Below, piece by piece: positions 20,100 through 31,980 of a stretch of DNA of 64,000 bases. The stretch is taken from positions 20,281,501 to 20,345,500 of the forward strand of contig OZ005605.1 of the NCBI GenBank assembly GCA_963930655.1. Direction: 5' to 3'. The notes under the pieces are model-generated. The model saw only the letters and a list, made by a program, of their open reading frames with translations, was not told the DNA's origin and searched no databases. The stretch comes from Myrica gale. Taxonomy: Eukaryota; Streptophyta; Magnoliopsida; Fagales; Myricaceae. A program made the translations under genes and the position numbers. Within the stretch, counting starts at the first letter, position 1. Each line of letters begins with the position of its first letter.

Positions 20100-20890
20100 A
20101 TTACGTTTCTACTGTTCGATCGTCATCTTCAGCGATCGATCGGTTGTTACTCAATCGATCATCGTTCAACACCACCGTTCGATCACCAATATTAAAAAGA
20201 TAAAATAATGATCGATCAGTAACGTAAGCGATCGATCAGTTATGTGCAAGTGATCTGTCGGTATCATAAGCGACCGATTGATCGAGAAATAAACGATCGA
20301 TCATTAAACAAAAATGATCGATCGACAGGTGACACCGATAGATTAGTTACGTGGTCAACGTTAGATCGCTGAATTTAAAGACCGATTGGTTTTGACATAA
20401 CAATCGATCGTGAAACATAAGTTATCGATCGTTATTACTGTAACGATCGATCGTTTAGAAACGGCTGATCGTTATTACTGTAACGATCGATCGTTTATTT
20501 CTTACCGTGTGATCGGTTAAATGTGTCGATCAATCACCAATAATTAATCGTTTGATCGTAAATACTTATCGTTCGATCATCCTACAAATGACGATCTATC
20601 AGTATTGGTACCCTTTCGATCATTGCAAACAAATACCGATCCATCACTTCATTTTAATCTACCGATCGGTATAACTACCGATCGATCATTACATTTAGTG
20701 ACGGAAATCTTCCGTCATTAAAAACTTTTTGTGACGAAATTCGAGTTTGGTCACGAAATACATTTCGTGATGCACTTTTGCTTACGGAGCTTGAGACGAA
20801 AAAATTTCGTCACTAATACTTTTAGTTACGAAATTTTAAATTTTAGTGACAAAAATTTTTGTCACTAAAAGTAATTTTTGTTTTGTAGTG
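20100..20890. repeat. CACTA subterminal repeat zone rich in CGATCGATC
   Basis: Many direct and inverted copies of CGATCGATC and close variants occupy 20110-20700. They are followed by paired TTTCGTCAC / GTGACGAAA motifs up to the terminal TGTAGTG. Such arrays are the usual binding sites for CACTA transposition proteins. The density is unlike anything else in the window. Confidence 0.75.
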
Positions 20891-21970
20891 AAGCAACCAA
20901 AAGTGCGAAAGGAAGAGTAGCAGGTGACTTACCGTACAGGACCTCAAACGGTGAAACATTGTGTATTCAATAGTTGATAGGTATAATGTGCCAAAACTCT
21001 TATATAGTGCAAAGTGAAAAATGTATTTAATTATATTAGTTTTATGCTTACAAAAAAGAATAGTATACAAAATATTTTTCCCTCAAGAATGGCCAAAGAC
21101 GAGAGGGAAAGAATCATAATTTAGAACTCTTATCTATATCGGAGCATGACCATCTAGAGCACCTTTAACTTACAATAATATTGAATTAAATAATAAAATT
21201 GCATCCTATTACGCTACGGCATCAGCGACCGTGAATCATACTGTCAGTTATTTCATTTGCAGAAAAAGGTCCTTCGCTGGTGGATGCATCTTTACTATTG
21301 TAGGTACTCTTCAAGATGAATGCAGGTTGTTTTGGAGAAGGAAGAGGTGTGTCATTGCCCAACATGAAAACAACTGTCGACATGGTGGGCCGATCTGTTG
21401 CATGTTCTTGCACGCACAAAAGCCCAATGTGAATGCATCTTGAAACTTCATTGGCTGGGCACTTCTCACCCTGCAGGGACGAATCAACAATTTCCATGGT
21501 TGCGCCTTCTCTCCATAGGTCCCAAACCTAGAAACACTAAATTTATCAATATTACTCTAAATATTAATGCATCAATGCGGCTATATAATAGTTTGTGTAA
21601 ATGTACTTACATGTCCAATCAAGTTTGAGGAGGGGCCATCATGATAAAAAGTATTGTTCTTCTTGCCAGTAATAATCTCCAATAGCAAAACCCCATAGCT
21701 GTATACATCAGACTTCACCGAAAATAGCCCTTGCATTGCGTACTCAGGTGACATATAACCACTGCAGTAACATACAGAAATTACCAAAGATATAGCTCTG
21801 TATTTAAGTTTTAAGTAACATCAACAGGAGAAAGAACTTCTGGAAAATATATGCTTAATATTTTTCTTGAACAGAACTTTGGATGTATTCTTTGACTTAC
21901 AACAGTGGCAGTTACATAAGAGGGTTGAAACCATTGACATTATTATGTCCATTGAATACAACACTTACTA

Positions 21971-22429
<459 letters not shown>

Positions 22430-24632
22430 TTAGCAATGATAGCAACTTCATTCTTAAACTCTTGTATTCCTTGTCCAGAGTGCTTTGACAGTCTCTTTAT
22501 TGCTATTTCCTTTCCACTAGATAACACACCCTGAAAATCGGGTACAAAGTTTGTTCAGTCATAAGCACACTTTTGTCAAGAGAAATTCAAACGAATGATT
22601 TATATGGGCCAGCCGTTTACCTAAGTGGGATTCCCTGAATATTTATGATGAACTGCTGATTTACCAACACACATGAACCGAACTCAAATAGGATAAGGAA
22701 AATTAGCTTTCCTTAACACATGCTATTTTTAGGACTGTTCCAGGGAGATTACCTTATAAACTGAGCCAAAACCACCTTCTCCAAGCTTGTTACCAACAGA
22801 GAAGTGATCTGTGGCTGCAACTATTGTGCATAAATCAAAGAATGGTAAATTTGAGTTTCCGGTACTTCCATCCAGCTCCTGTCTACTTGTAGATTCTTCG
22901 AAGTATGTTGAACTCGAGTCAACATTAATGGTATATTTGCTTTGCCGCTTCCCTGTCATTAAATGCAGTTACTAACATTAGTGAGTGCTTACGCTACAAT
23001 GAATTCCTACAGAAAAGCCCCCTTACTGAAACTCAGGTGACACTGTAAAAAGGGACGATGAAAGAGAAGAAAAAAGAAGAATAAGGCTTCAAGTTTAAAA
23101 AGTCGCTGTTTGTCATTTATAAAATGTCCGGATGGGTCACTTTTATGACCCCTTACCGGTTGACGCAGAGTTAAGAGAGATGGGTTTATAGTTCTCTTCG
23201 TCAGCACGATATCAGATAAATGGGTTTAGCACATTAAATCAGGTCACCTTGGTTGCATTTGTCACCAGTATTAAAAGAAAGAAGTAGGTGAAAAGAAAAA
23301 GAACTGCTTCAAACAAAAGAGTGAAAAACGTACGGTTTGCTTACCTTTCTTTTTCTTCATTACCAACCAATACACAGTAGAGGCCCCAACAAGCAATAGT
23401 ACTGCAACAGAGACTGTAAGAACTGCCAGAATCCCCTTATTTCGAATAAGACTATGTTTCTTTGCATATTGAGCTTAAGGGAAAAACATAAAGGGAAACA
23501 TATTAATCTTTGCATATTAACACCACAATTATCTAAGAAGGTAATACATAGAAATGCTATATATAGGTCCAATTGCAGAGAATTTGTTTTTTTTGGGAGG
23601 GGGTGGGGAAATTGATTAAGGTGTGGATGCATGAAACTGTTTAAATAGCATCAAAGTGATGGGAAATGCGTGAAATCATCTCTAGTGTACGTCGTTAATG
23701 TATGGTAAATATCATGTAGTTTAGGCTCAGTGATATTTAAAGAACTGAGTTATGAAACTGAAGAGTACCTACTACAGCAGCATCCACACGTACGTATAAA
23801 TCTTGTCCCGCATTGGAATACGTTCTCGTGTCTACCAAATCCCCATACCATGCCAAGCAACCAAACCCTCCCTTTGTCTCATCCGCACTGGTGTAAGCCG
23901 TACAAGAGCAATTCGTCAAGCATTCCTTCTCACACTCTTTGAGGGACAGGCTCATGTCCACACGGGCTATCGAAGTATCTGGCGTCTTCACACTTACCAA
24001 CTTAACGAACCCTTCTCCGCTACGGCACGTGGAAACCCCTTTCTTCCTCACGCACCCGCCGGAGCCGACTCTCAAGTACCAATCACTGGTCGACTTGGGT
24101 TCGAATCCCGGTAAGCAGGTGCACTCGAACTTGTCTGGGTTATATGGGTCACAGTAGCTATTTGGGCCGCACTCCTGATAATTGTCGCAGGATTCTTTTG
24201 GGTCGGACCAGAACTCAACCCATTTACTCTCGCGCCATGTGGATCGCCGGATAATTCCTGATTCGTCCAACACCATTCTGGTAAGAACGTTTGGGACAAG
24301 CACACTGTACGTAATGGCGATCTCGTCCTGATTGTTCACGTAGCTAACATTGAAGATGAAATTACGTGTCATTTCGGGTACACCACTCCATCTTTGTCCG
24401 GTCCAGGATCCGCCCCGCCAAAACCGAGCTCCAGCCTTGTATGAGAACAACTGCGGGTACCCACTTGGATCAATCGCATACGAGCAGTTCCCGGTTCCGG
24501 GGTTTTCTGCCGACTTCCAAGATGTTAGGTATCGGTTAAACCTGGTACGGCGGTCAAGTCCGAGTTTCATTAACGGAAGCAAGGTGTTTGAGGGATAGTC
24601 AAAACTTTCCCATCTAGCCCTTTGGCTGTCTC

Positions 24633-24952
24633 TGTTGGAGAAAAGAGAAGGAATTCTATTCTAGAGGGAAGAGCGAAGAGATACTATTTCTGAAATTTTC
24701 TTTCACTGTATTGCTTCTCAATGGCTTGCTTTGTGTCAATGCATACATGAGTATTTATAGGCTGATGATTACACCTAGTATTAACTCTAAATACATGAAC
24801 TACCCAAATACATGAATACCCCAAGTACATGAATACCCCAAATACATGAATACCCAAATACATGTATTACTACTTTCAAGATGAACCTACACTAGTTCAT
24901 GAATCTCCCAAAAGACACAACACTTCATTGAATTAAAGTTTATTATTCAACA
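24633..24952 (-). repeat. 3' LTR of the copia element
   Basis: 320 bp, identical by eye to 29057-29376. It contains an internal run of ACATGAATACCCCAAATACA-type short direct repeats (about 24790-24865). Confidence 0.93.
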
Positions 24953-24959
24953 CTCCCCT

Positions 24960-27900
24960 TTAAACTTTATTCTTGGTAACTCCAAGCAACATCCGCAACT
25001 TGCTAAAAATATCATATTTGAGAGGCTTCGTAAAAATATCCGCAACTTGATCATGGGTCTTCACAAATTTGACTTCCACTTCATTCTTGACAATGCATTC
25101 TCGAAGAAAATGAAATCTTGTATCTATATGCTTGCTTCTATCATGAAAGACCGGGTTTTTCGCCAATGCAATTGCCGACTTGTTGTCAACAAAAATCTTC
25201 GTTGCTTCCTTTTCTGCCATGTGTAGTTCCTTTAATAACCTTCTCAACCAAATTGCATGACAAACACAAGATGTCGTGGCAACATATTCAGCTTCACATG
25301 TGGAGAGTGTCACAATTGGTTGCTTCTTGGAACTCCAAGTAAATGCCGTACCTCCCAAATAAAATACAAACCCGGTAGTGCTCTTTCGATCATCCATGTC
25401 TCCGGCCCAATCACTATCACTATACCCCACAAGCTTAAATTCATGAGAAAATGAATAAAGAAGGCCGAAATCAATTGTACCTTTGACATAACGAAGAATC
25501 CTCTTAGCAGCTTTGAAATGCATTGTGCTTGGTGACTCCATATATCGGCTAACAAGCCCAACTCCAAAAAGTATGTCCGGTCTTGTACAAGTCAAGTATC
25601 TTAAACTTCCAACAAGACTCTTGAACATTGTGGGGTCTACCTTCTCTCCTTCTTCATACTTGGACAATTTTACTCCACATTCAACCGGAGTACTCACGGA
25701 TTGACAATCTTCCATCTTGAACTTCTTGAGAACTTCTCTTGCAAAACCTTCTTGAGAGATAAAAATTTCATCCTCCATTTGCTTGATCTCAATGCCCAGA
25801 TAATAAGACATGAGACCAATATCGGTCATTTCAAACTCTTTAGTCATGGCCTTCTTAAATTCTTCAAACATGCTTGAATTATTACCAGTGAAAATTAAAT
25901 CATCAACATATATGCATACAAGCAAAATATCTCCATTTTCACTCACCTTAGCATAGAGAGCATATTCACGTGGGCACTTGGCAAATCCATTCTCCTGAAA
26001 ATATTTGTCAATCCGACTATTCCATGCCCTCGGCGCTTGTTTCAAGCCATATGAGGCTTTCTTTAACTTCAACACTTTATCTTCATGCCCTTTGATCACA
26101 TAACCCATAGGTTGCTCAACATAGACCTCTTCCTCAAGAATTCCATTCAAAAAAACTGATTTGACGTCCATTTGATAAATTTTCCATTTGTTTTGTGCGG
26201 CAAGGGAAACAATCATTCGAATTGTCTCCAATCGAGCAACAGGAGCAAACACTTCTCCATAATCAATCCCAGGACGTTGGCTATAACCCTTTGCCACCAA
26301 TCTTGCCTTGAACCTTTCTACTTCTCCCTTGGCATTCTTCTTCACTTTGAAAACCCACTTCACACCAATGGGCTTTTGTCCCTCCGGTAAAGTTGCCAAC
26401 TCCCAAGTATCATTCTTCTTTATGGATTTGATCTCCTCGTCCATGGCAATTTTCCATCTTTTGTCTTGCACCGCTTCTTCAAAACCTATTGGTTCACAAT
26501 CGGCAAAGTGACAAAAAAGAGTTAGATCGTCACTTAAATTTTCCGTTACCTCATAAAGGTCTTGAAGACTTCTCATTCGGGATGGCCTTTCACTTGAACT
26601 TCCTTCATGAGAAGATGATGACGGAGTACTAGGAATTGTTGGTGATCGAGGAGGTGTTGTGAGCTCTTGTTCATCATTTCCTGGATCTTCATCTTCAAGG
26701 ATTGGAAAGAAATCATATCTTTCCTTTTCTTGATCACTCCAATCCCACGAACTTTCTTCATCGAATTCCACATCTCTACTAATGATCGTCTTCCCGGCAC
26801 TCGGATTATAAAGCTTGTAGCCTTTGGATCTTTGATCATAGCCGATGAAGATGTGCTTCTTACTTTTATTATCAAGCTTGGATCTCTCTTGATCAGGCAC
26901 ATGAACATAGCCAATGCTCCCAAAAACTCTCAAATGGGAAATGCTTGGCTTTCTTCCGCTCCATGCTTCTTGAGGAGTTGAGTTCAACAAGCTTCTTGTA
27001 GGACACCGATTTGATAGATAAACAGCACAATCAACTGCTTCTGCCCAAAACTCTTTAGGCATCATCTTTGTCTTCAACATGCTTCGCGCCATATTGAGAA
27101 TTGTTCTGTTCTTCCTTTCAACCACCCCGTTTTGTTGAGGTGATCTAGGAACCGTCAAAAATTGACGAATCCCATGTGCTTCACAAAACTCATTAAATTC
27201 ATTAGATGTAAACTCACCCCCTCTATCCGATCTCAAAGCCTTTATTTCATAACCGCTTTGTTTTTCAACAAGTGCTTTAAATATTTTAAAAGCACTAAAC
27301 ACTTCAGATTTTTCTTTCAGAAAATATACCCAAGTTTTTCTACTAAAATCATCAATAAAAAGAAGAAAGTACCGATTTTTACCAAACGAAGAAGGCTTGA
27401 TCGGTCCACAAACATCGGCATGAACAAGTTGAAGCGGCGAACTTGCTCTTGTAGTTGCTTCTTTTGGAAAACTATTTCGAAATTGTTTGCCAACAAGACA
27501 CCCTTCACAAAGTTGATCTGATTGATCAATAGGTGGCAAACCTTTCACCATCTCCTTTTGAGCCAACAACTTCAATCCTCCAAAATTTACATGTCCAAGC
27601 CTCAAATGCCAAAGCCAAGAAGGATCTTTCACACAAGCTTTCAGACACTTGGCTACATCAGTTTGAATATCAAGCAAAAACATCCTATTTCTTGTCATGG
27701 GCACTTTCGCAATCAAATTCTTCTTCCCATCTCTTAGAAAAAGACTACGATTTTTCATTTCAATTTCATAGTCTTTTTCCAAGAGTTGCCCCAAACTCAA
27801 AATGTTGCTTTTCATACTTGGAACATAATAAACATTAGACATAAATTGATGGCTCCCATTTTTCAAACGGATTAGAATCGTACCTTTCCCTTTGATGGGA

Positions 27901-29021
27901 ATTTTCGACAAGTCTCCGAAAGTGACATTCCCGCTTACTGATTCATCAAGCTCTACGAACTTGCTTTTATCTCCGCACATATGATTGCTTGCTGCATTAT
28001 CCAGATACCACCAATTTTTCTTGCCAGTATCTTCTCCTTTGTAGGCTAGCAACAACGTAGGCTCCACTTCCTCGTTCTCAACTTGATTAGCCTTCTCTTC
28101 AACATTGCTAGGAGAATTCCAACACTCCGAAGAATAATGACCATACTTTTGACAATTGAAACATCGAATTTTGGACTTGTCATATAGCCTTCCATTCTGC
28201 CTTGAGTAATTTCCTCTTCCACGGCCTCTTGAGGATTGACCTCTTTCTTCATAGTTGGCATTTTGATTATTTTGTCTACCTTGGCCTCTTCCTCTTCCTC
28301 TTCTTCCTCTACCTTGGCCACGTCCGCGTCCTCTTCCTCGTTGAATTTTATCACGCTCTTCGTCTTTCACAGAGAGCTTTGTGGCTAGAACCTGCTCAAC
28401 AGGTTCTTCCTTCTTCTTAAGTCTTTCTTCATGGGCTTGGAGAGAACCCATGAGTTGATCAACCGCCATCGTCTCCAAATCTTTCGACTCTTCAATAGCC
28501 ACCACAATATAATCGAACTTCGAATGCAACGAGCGAAGAATCTTCTCAATCACCCGGACGTCCTCCATATTTTCTCCATACCTCCTCATTTGATTCACAA
28601 TGGCCAACACCCTCGAAAAATAATCTGCAATCGCCTCGGATTCTTGCATACGCAGGACCTCGAACTCTCCTCGTAGCGTCTGAAGGCGCACCTTCTTCAC
28701 TTTATCAACTCCTTGATAGGAGTTCTGAAGGATCTCCCAGGCTTGCTTGGAAGTAGTGGCATTAGCCACTTTCTCGAACATGGCTTCATCCAAACATTGA
28801 TGGATGAGTGTGAGAGCTTGCTGGTCCTTCTTCCGCGTCTTCTGCAGATTATCCCTTTGATTGGGACTCAACGAAGCTTCATCTCTCGACTCGTCATAGC
28901 CTTTCTCTACAATTTCCCATGCATCTTGGGATCCAAGCAAAGCCTTCATACGAATGCACCAATTTTCATAGTTCTCCTTCGTCAAATGCGGAAATTGAAA
29001 CGGAAACGTTGAGTTGGCCAT
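24960..29021 (-). CDS. Copia gag-pol polyprotein
   Basis: A single open frame of 1353 aa from the ATG at 29021 ([20 protein letters not shown]). The frame is open further upstream to 29054 without an ATG. In order: UBN2-type gag; an arginine/glycine-rich stretch; zinc knuckle [14 protein letters not shown]; aspartic protease around [13 protein letters not shown]; integrase zinc site ([12 protein letters not shown]) and catalytic core ([24 protein letters not shown]); reverse transcriptase with YVDDL; RNase H with [18 protein letters not shown]. Domain order is copia type (integrase before reverse transcriptase). No stop or frameshift is seen, so it may be competent. It lies antiparallel to nothing else and parallel to the disrupted gene B. 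Confidence 0.95.
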   Translation of the reverse strand: MANSTFPFQFPHLTKENYENWCIRMKALLGSQDAWEIVEKGYDESRDEASLSPNQRDNLQKTRKKDQQALTLIHQCLDEAMFEKVANATTSKQAWEILQNSYQGVDKVKKVRLQTLRGEFEVLRMQESEAIADYFSRVLAIVNQMRRYGENMEDVRVIEKILRSLHSKFDYIVVAIEESKDLETMAVDQLMGSLQAHEERLKKKEEPVEQVLATKLSVKDEERDKIQRGRGRGRGQGRGRRGRGRGQGRQNNQNANYEERGQSSRGRGRGNYSRQNGRLYDKSKIRCFNCQKYGHYSSECWNSPSNVEEKANQVENEEVEPTLLLAYKGEDTGKKNWWYLDNAASNHMCGDKSKFVELDESVSGNVTFGDLSKIPIKGKGTILIRLKNGSHQFMSNVYYVPSMKSNILSLGQLLEKDYEIEMKNRSLFLRDGKKNLIAKVPMTRNRMFLLDIQTDVAKCLKACVKDPSWLWHLRLGHVNFGGLKLLAQKEMVKGLPPIDQSDQLCEGCLVGKQFRNSFPKEATTRASSPLQLVHADVCGPIKPSSFGKNRYFLLFIDDFSRKTWVYFLKEKSEVFSAFKIFKALVEKQSGYEIKALRSDRGGEFTSNEFNEFCEAHGIRQFLTVPRSPQQNGVVERKNRTILNMARSMLKTKMMPKEFWAEAVDCAVYLSNRCPTRSLLNSTPQEAWSGRKPSISHLRVFGSIGYVHVPDQERSKLDNKSKKHIFIGYDQRSKGYKLYNPSAGKTIISRDVEFDEESSWDWSDQEKERYDFFPILEDEDPGNDEQELTTPPRSPTIPSTPSSSSHEGSSSERPSRMRSLQDLYEVTENLSDDLTLFCHFADCEPIGFEEAVQDKRWKIAMDEEIKSIKKNDTWELATLPEGQKPIGVKWVFKVKKNAKGEVERFKARLVAKGYSQRPGIDYGEVFAPVARLETIRMIVSLAAQNKWKIYQMDVKSVFLNGILEEEVYVEQPMGYVIKGHEDKVLKLKKASYGLKQAPRAWNSRIDKYFQENGFAKCPREYALYAKVSENGDILLVCIYVDDLIFTGNNSSMFEEFKKAMTKEFEMTDIGLMSYYLGIEIKQMEDEIFISQEGFAREVLKKFKMEDCQSVSTPVECGVKLSKYEEGEKVDPTMFKSLVGSLRYLTCTRPDILFGVGLVSRYMESPSTMHFKAAKRILRYVKGTIDFGLLYSFSHEFKLVGYSDSDWAGDMDDRKSTTGFVFYLGGTAFTWSSKKQPIVTLSTCEAEYVATTSCVCHAIWLRRLLKELHMAEKEATKIFVDNKSAIALAKNPVFHDRSKHIDTRFHFLRECIVKNEVEVKFVKTHDQVADIFTKPLKYDIFSKLRMLLGVTKNKV

Positions 29022-29041
29022 CTTCCAGATCAAGAAACCTT

Positions 29042-29053
29042 GCTCTGATACCA
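29042..29053 (-). promoter_or_regulatory. Copia primer-binding site
   Basis: TGGTATCAGAGC on the minus strand, three bases inside the 5' LTR. It is complementary to the 3' end of plant initiator methionine tRNA. Confidence 0.9.
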
Positions 29054-29056
29054 CTT

Positions 29057-29376
29057 TGTTGGAGAAAAGAGAAGGAATTCTATTCTAGAGGGAAGAGCGA
29101 AGAGATACTATTTCTGAAATTTTCTTTCACTGTATTGCTTCTCAATGGCTTGCTTTGTGTCAATGCATACATGAGTATTTATAGGCTGATGATTACACCT
29201 AGTATTAACTCTAAATACATGAACTACCCAAATACATGAATACCCCAAGTACATGAATACCCCAAATACATGAATACCCAAATACATGTATTACTACTTT
29301 CAAGATGAACCTACACTAGTTCATGAATCTCCCAAAAGACACAACACTTCATTGAATTAAAGTTTATTATTCAACA
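29057..29376 (-). repeat. 5' LTR of the copia element
   Basis: 320 bp, identical by eye to the 3' LTR. In the element's own orientation it should hold the promoter. Confidence 0.93.
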
Positions 29377-29881
29377 GTCTCGTCCAACCAAGACGAGGTT
29401 TCCTGAATCCAATAGCCGAGCCATGGAATTGTTCATCGATGAGACCGATGCGTTTGTAGACCAGAGAGGGATGCTTCCGTTTTTGCTGTTGAGGACGAGG
29501 TTTCCCTGACCGTTGATGGAGAGGACACCGGAGGTATCATTGAGAGGATTGTCTCTGTTTGCAACCCAGACAACAGTTCGTTTAGCCTCCGGGAGCTGGT
29601 AATACCAAATTCCGACGAAACGGCGGCTAGAATCTCGTGGGCTGAAAAACCCAAGTGCAAAGGTTTGTTTGGTCGAGACTAGGATGTCGCCGTCCTTAAT
29701 AGGCTGGTTTGGCGTAACTGTGTCAGTCGAAACAGAGTAACGGAAAAGGAGGGAGAGAAGCAACAATGATGTAAATAACTCTTTTGCATAACACATGGCT
29801 TTCCCAGTGAACGATTTTAGCGTTTTAGACAGTGGCTGGTAAACAGTGAGTGAGGGCTGCTGCTGCATGTCAGTCGGTGAG

Positions 29882-30420
29882 TGTTTTATTTGAACATCGG
29901 AGCAGTGGAGCTCAACTTTTTCTAATCGACAGGGGAAGTCGACTTGAAAAGGCTACGGAGTAGGTTTTTTTTTTCTTCTAAAAGCTACGGAGTAGTTAAG
30001 TGGTTAGGTGATGTTTATAAATTGGTAGGCCCATGACAAAGACAATCAGCCGCGTACATATTATATATGTACAGAGCTATTAAGACCATACATTAATATT
30101 ATTACAATTTTTTCACTTTTATTTTAGAATTACGGATACAAACGAAAAGCATAAACTATATATTACTTGTACAAACCTTTGGAACTCTTTTGCATGAGTC
30201 CAAATTGAGTGGCTAATGAGGTTATTGAACAGACAAAAATCAGTAGGGTAGCTATTGAGGACCAATTGAGACATAGAACAAAGGTCCTAATATTGCTTAT
30301 AGATGATCATTTTAATTTTTATACCTTATATATCCGTACATGAGTCATGCAGATAATAACTATCACCTCTTTTAAACACAAATTAATACGCAATATGAAC
30401 CCAAAGATAATAATTTGGGC
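29882..30420 (-). repeat. Duplicated 5' flank of gene B
   Basis: Similar to 8868-9370 upstream of gene A. It differs by small insertions, such as the T-rich stretch at 29966-29975 and extra sequence near 30290-30330. It probably contains the original promoter of gene B. Confidence 0.65.
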
Positions 30421-30689
30421 CGCGAAAGTCCTAAAAGAGAACACGAGAATGGAAGCGTACGTAGAGTCTATTTGTGACAGCAAAATATGGGAGAAACTTT
30501 CAGTCCACTCGTTAGTCGTTACTCATAAACCAGCTCCCCACGCGGTTGGCTGGCGGTGGCGAATTCTTGCGCGACAATGGTTAATTATCCAACATATAAT
30601 CACTGATTGTACCGCTTCACAAGAAAGTGGGAAGCAACCTGTGCATTCTCAAGTCGTGGAAGTACGTAGGAGCTGAATGGACGGGTCAG

Positions 30690-30925
30690 GACTCAGGGCC
30701 TGATTTGTTGTTAAACCAGGAAAAGTATTTTATACTGTAGACTTTCCCAGCTTTCCTGTCAAGCAAGAAAACGCTCGTCTTCATCTGTAGCTTCAGCTGG
30801 TCTTGGATTAATGGCCATGGTGTCATTATACAGCCACAATTTTTCGACTATTAAGAAAAAGGCTTATGTTTTGGGGGCCCATACTATAATTCTGTCCCAT
30901 CAAGAATGGTATACAAGGTAGGGTT
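30690..30925 (-). repeat. Diverged, inverted copy of the tandem-array unit and its flank
   Basis: The reverse complement of 30730-30845 matches the start of the 430-bp array unit (ATTGTGG, CTTGGA, GAAGCT, GAAAGCTGGGAAAGT-like motifs). 30850-30925 matches the non-repeated flank of the array at about 10196-10306 (ACCCTACCT, TATACCATTCTT, ATGGGAC). It therefore covers the left junction of the array as a single unamplified copy in opposite orientation. Confidence 0.7.
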
Positions 30926-30984
30926 AGAGGTAAGGCTAAATTTCAGAGGGGAAGTACGGAGAGATGTCATGTGGTCCTTGTTCC

Positions 30985-31135
30985 CTAAAGAATTATTCTG
31001 ATACATGACAATCAGGAAGAGAGGAAGCTCAACCGTGAGAGGAAGTGTGTGGTGGTAGAAGAATTTAGGGCGGTTGCTTTGATACCAAGTTTAAAATAAT
31101 CGGGAAAGAGACGTGGAGAAAATAATTCTCGTACA
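30985..31135. repeat. Three-copy linker module, copy 3
   Basis: It contains TTCTGATACATGACAATCAG, GAGAGGAAGTGTGTGGTGGT, GAAGAATTTAGGG and GGGAAAGAGACGTGGAGAAA. It is joined at about 31135 to the PAN-domain end of pseudogene D. Confidence 0.65.
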
Positions 31136-31299
31136 CTCGTGTCAATCAAATCACCTTTCCAATTCATGCACCCTGCTTTCTCCAGCGCATCCACACTTGG
31201 ACATGCCGTGCAAGAACAATCCTGCAGGCAGAGCTGCCGACACGCTTCCATACTCAGACTCGGTTCAACTCGTGCTCCTGAAGTATCCGGAACCTTCGG

Positions 31300-31384
31300 C
31301 TATGTTAGGTTTATGTTTTGAGGTATGTTTTGTGTTTGTGTTTTTTTAAAAGTAGTGTAATTTTAAAACATGAAACAAACATAG
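31300..31384. mobile_element. 85-bp mini-element with imperfect inverted ends
   Basis: It starts CTATGTTAGGTTTATGTTTT and ends in the near complement of that string (AAAACATGAAACAAACATAG). It sits between the codons for VSDVKT and a PAN segment of pseudogene D, where related genes are continuous. No clear target duplication is visible. Confidence 0.5.
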
Positions 31385-31980
31385 TCTTCACATCGGACAC
31401 TCTCAGAAACCCATCATCGCTCCTGCGTATGGATGCAGAACCACGCTTCCTCACACACCCGCCTGATGCATTTGTCTGGAACCCCTGTAGGCATGAGCAC
31501 CCCGCAGACTCATTAAAAAGGATATTACATTTACTAAAAGCTCCACACCCCGTAAACGTCACTAGTGTCCATAGGCGCTGAACTCACGAATGTCCATTGA
31601 TGATCTCCCTCATGGTACACAAACCGTTGGACAGAACCGGACTCGCTGACAACTAATGTTGATAAGAATCTTAGGTAGAGGACACCACAAATAGTGGTAA
31701 TCTCGTTTTGGTTGTGCAAGAAACTGATATTGAGCATCTTATTATGTTGCAAGGTAGGTATGCCACTCCATCCAATTCCATTCCAATGACCTAAACGTCA
31801 CCTCGGGACGCTACCCTCGTACACGAATAACTGAGGGGAATCGTTGGTGTCGATCTTATACAACCAATTTCCAGTTCCAGGTTCATCTTCAGACTTCCAT
31901 GATGTTAGGCTGCGCACCGTTCAGACCCGCTCTCCGGTCCAGCCCAAGTTTCATATTTGGAAGCATAGTATTTGTTGGAT

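Larger units (their letters stand above)
18220..20890 (+). mobile_element. CACTA (En/Spm) element remnant, right end preserved
   Basis: It has a transposase-24-type gene remnant (18490-19925), then a subterminal zone (about 20110-20700) dense in GATCGATC palindromes, then a stretch of TGACGAAA/TTTCGTCA inverted motifs. It ends in TTTTGTAGTG at about 20881-20890, the complement of the CACTACAAAA terminus. I cannot find the left end, which was probably lost at the junction with the gypsy-like fragment near 18112. Confidence 0.7.
24633..29376 (-). mobile_element. Complete Ty1-copia retrotransposon
   Basis: A 4744-bp element with LTRs 24633-24952 and 29057-29376, bounded by TGTTG and CAACA. It is flanked by the 5-bp direct repeat GTCTC (24628-24632 and 29377-29381). 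The primer-binding site TGGTATCAGAGC (minus strand, 29053-29042) fits initiator methionine tRNA. The polypurine tract AAAGGGGAG (24961-24953) overlaps the stop codon of the polyprotein. All parts needed for movement are present. Confidence 0.96.

Noticed and set aside
20893..20970. Gypsy integrase piece on the minus strand (SPFEVLYGKSPATLP)
   Set aside because: The motif is suggestive, but the open stretch is about 25 codons and nothing on either side continues the domain, so it is not listed as a feature.
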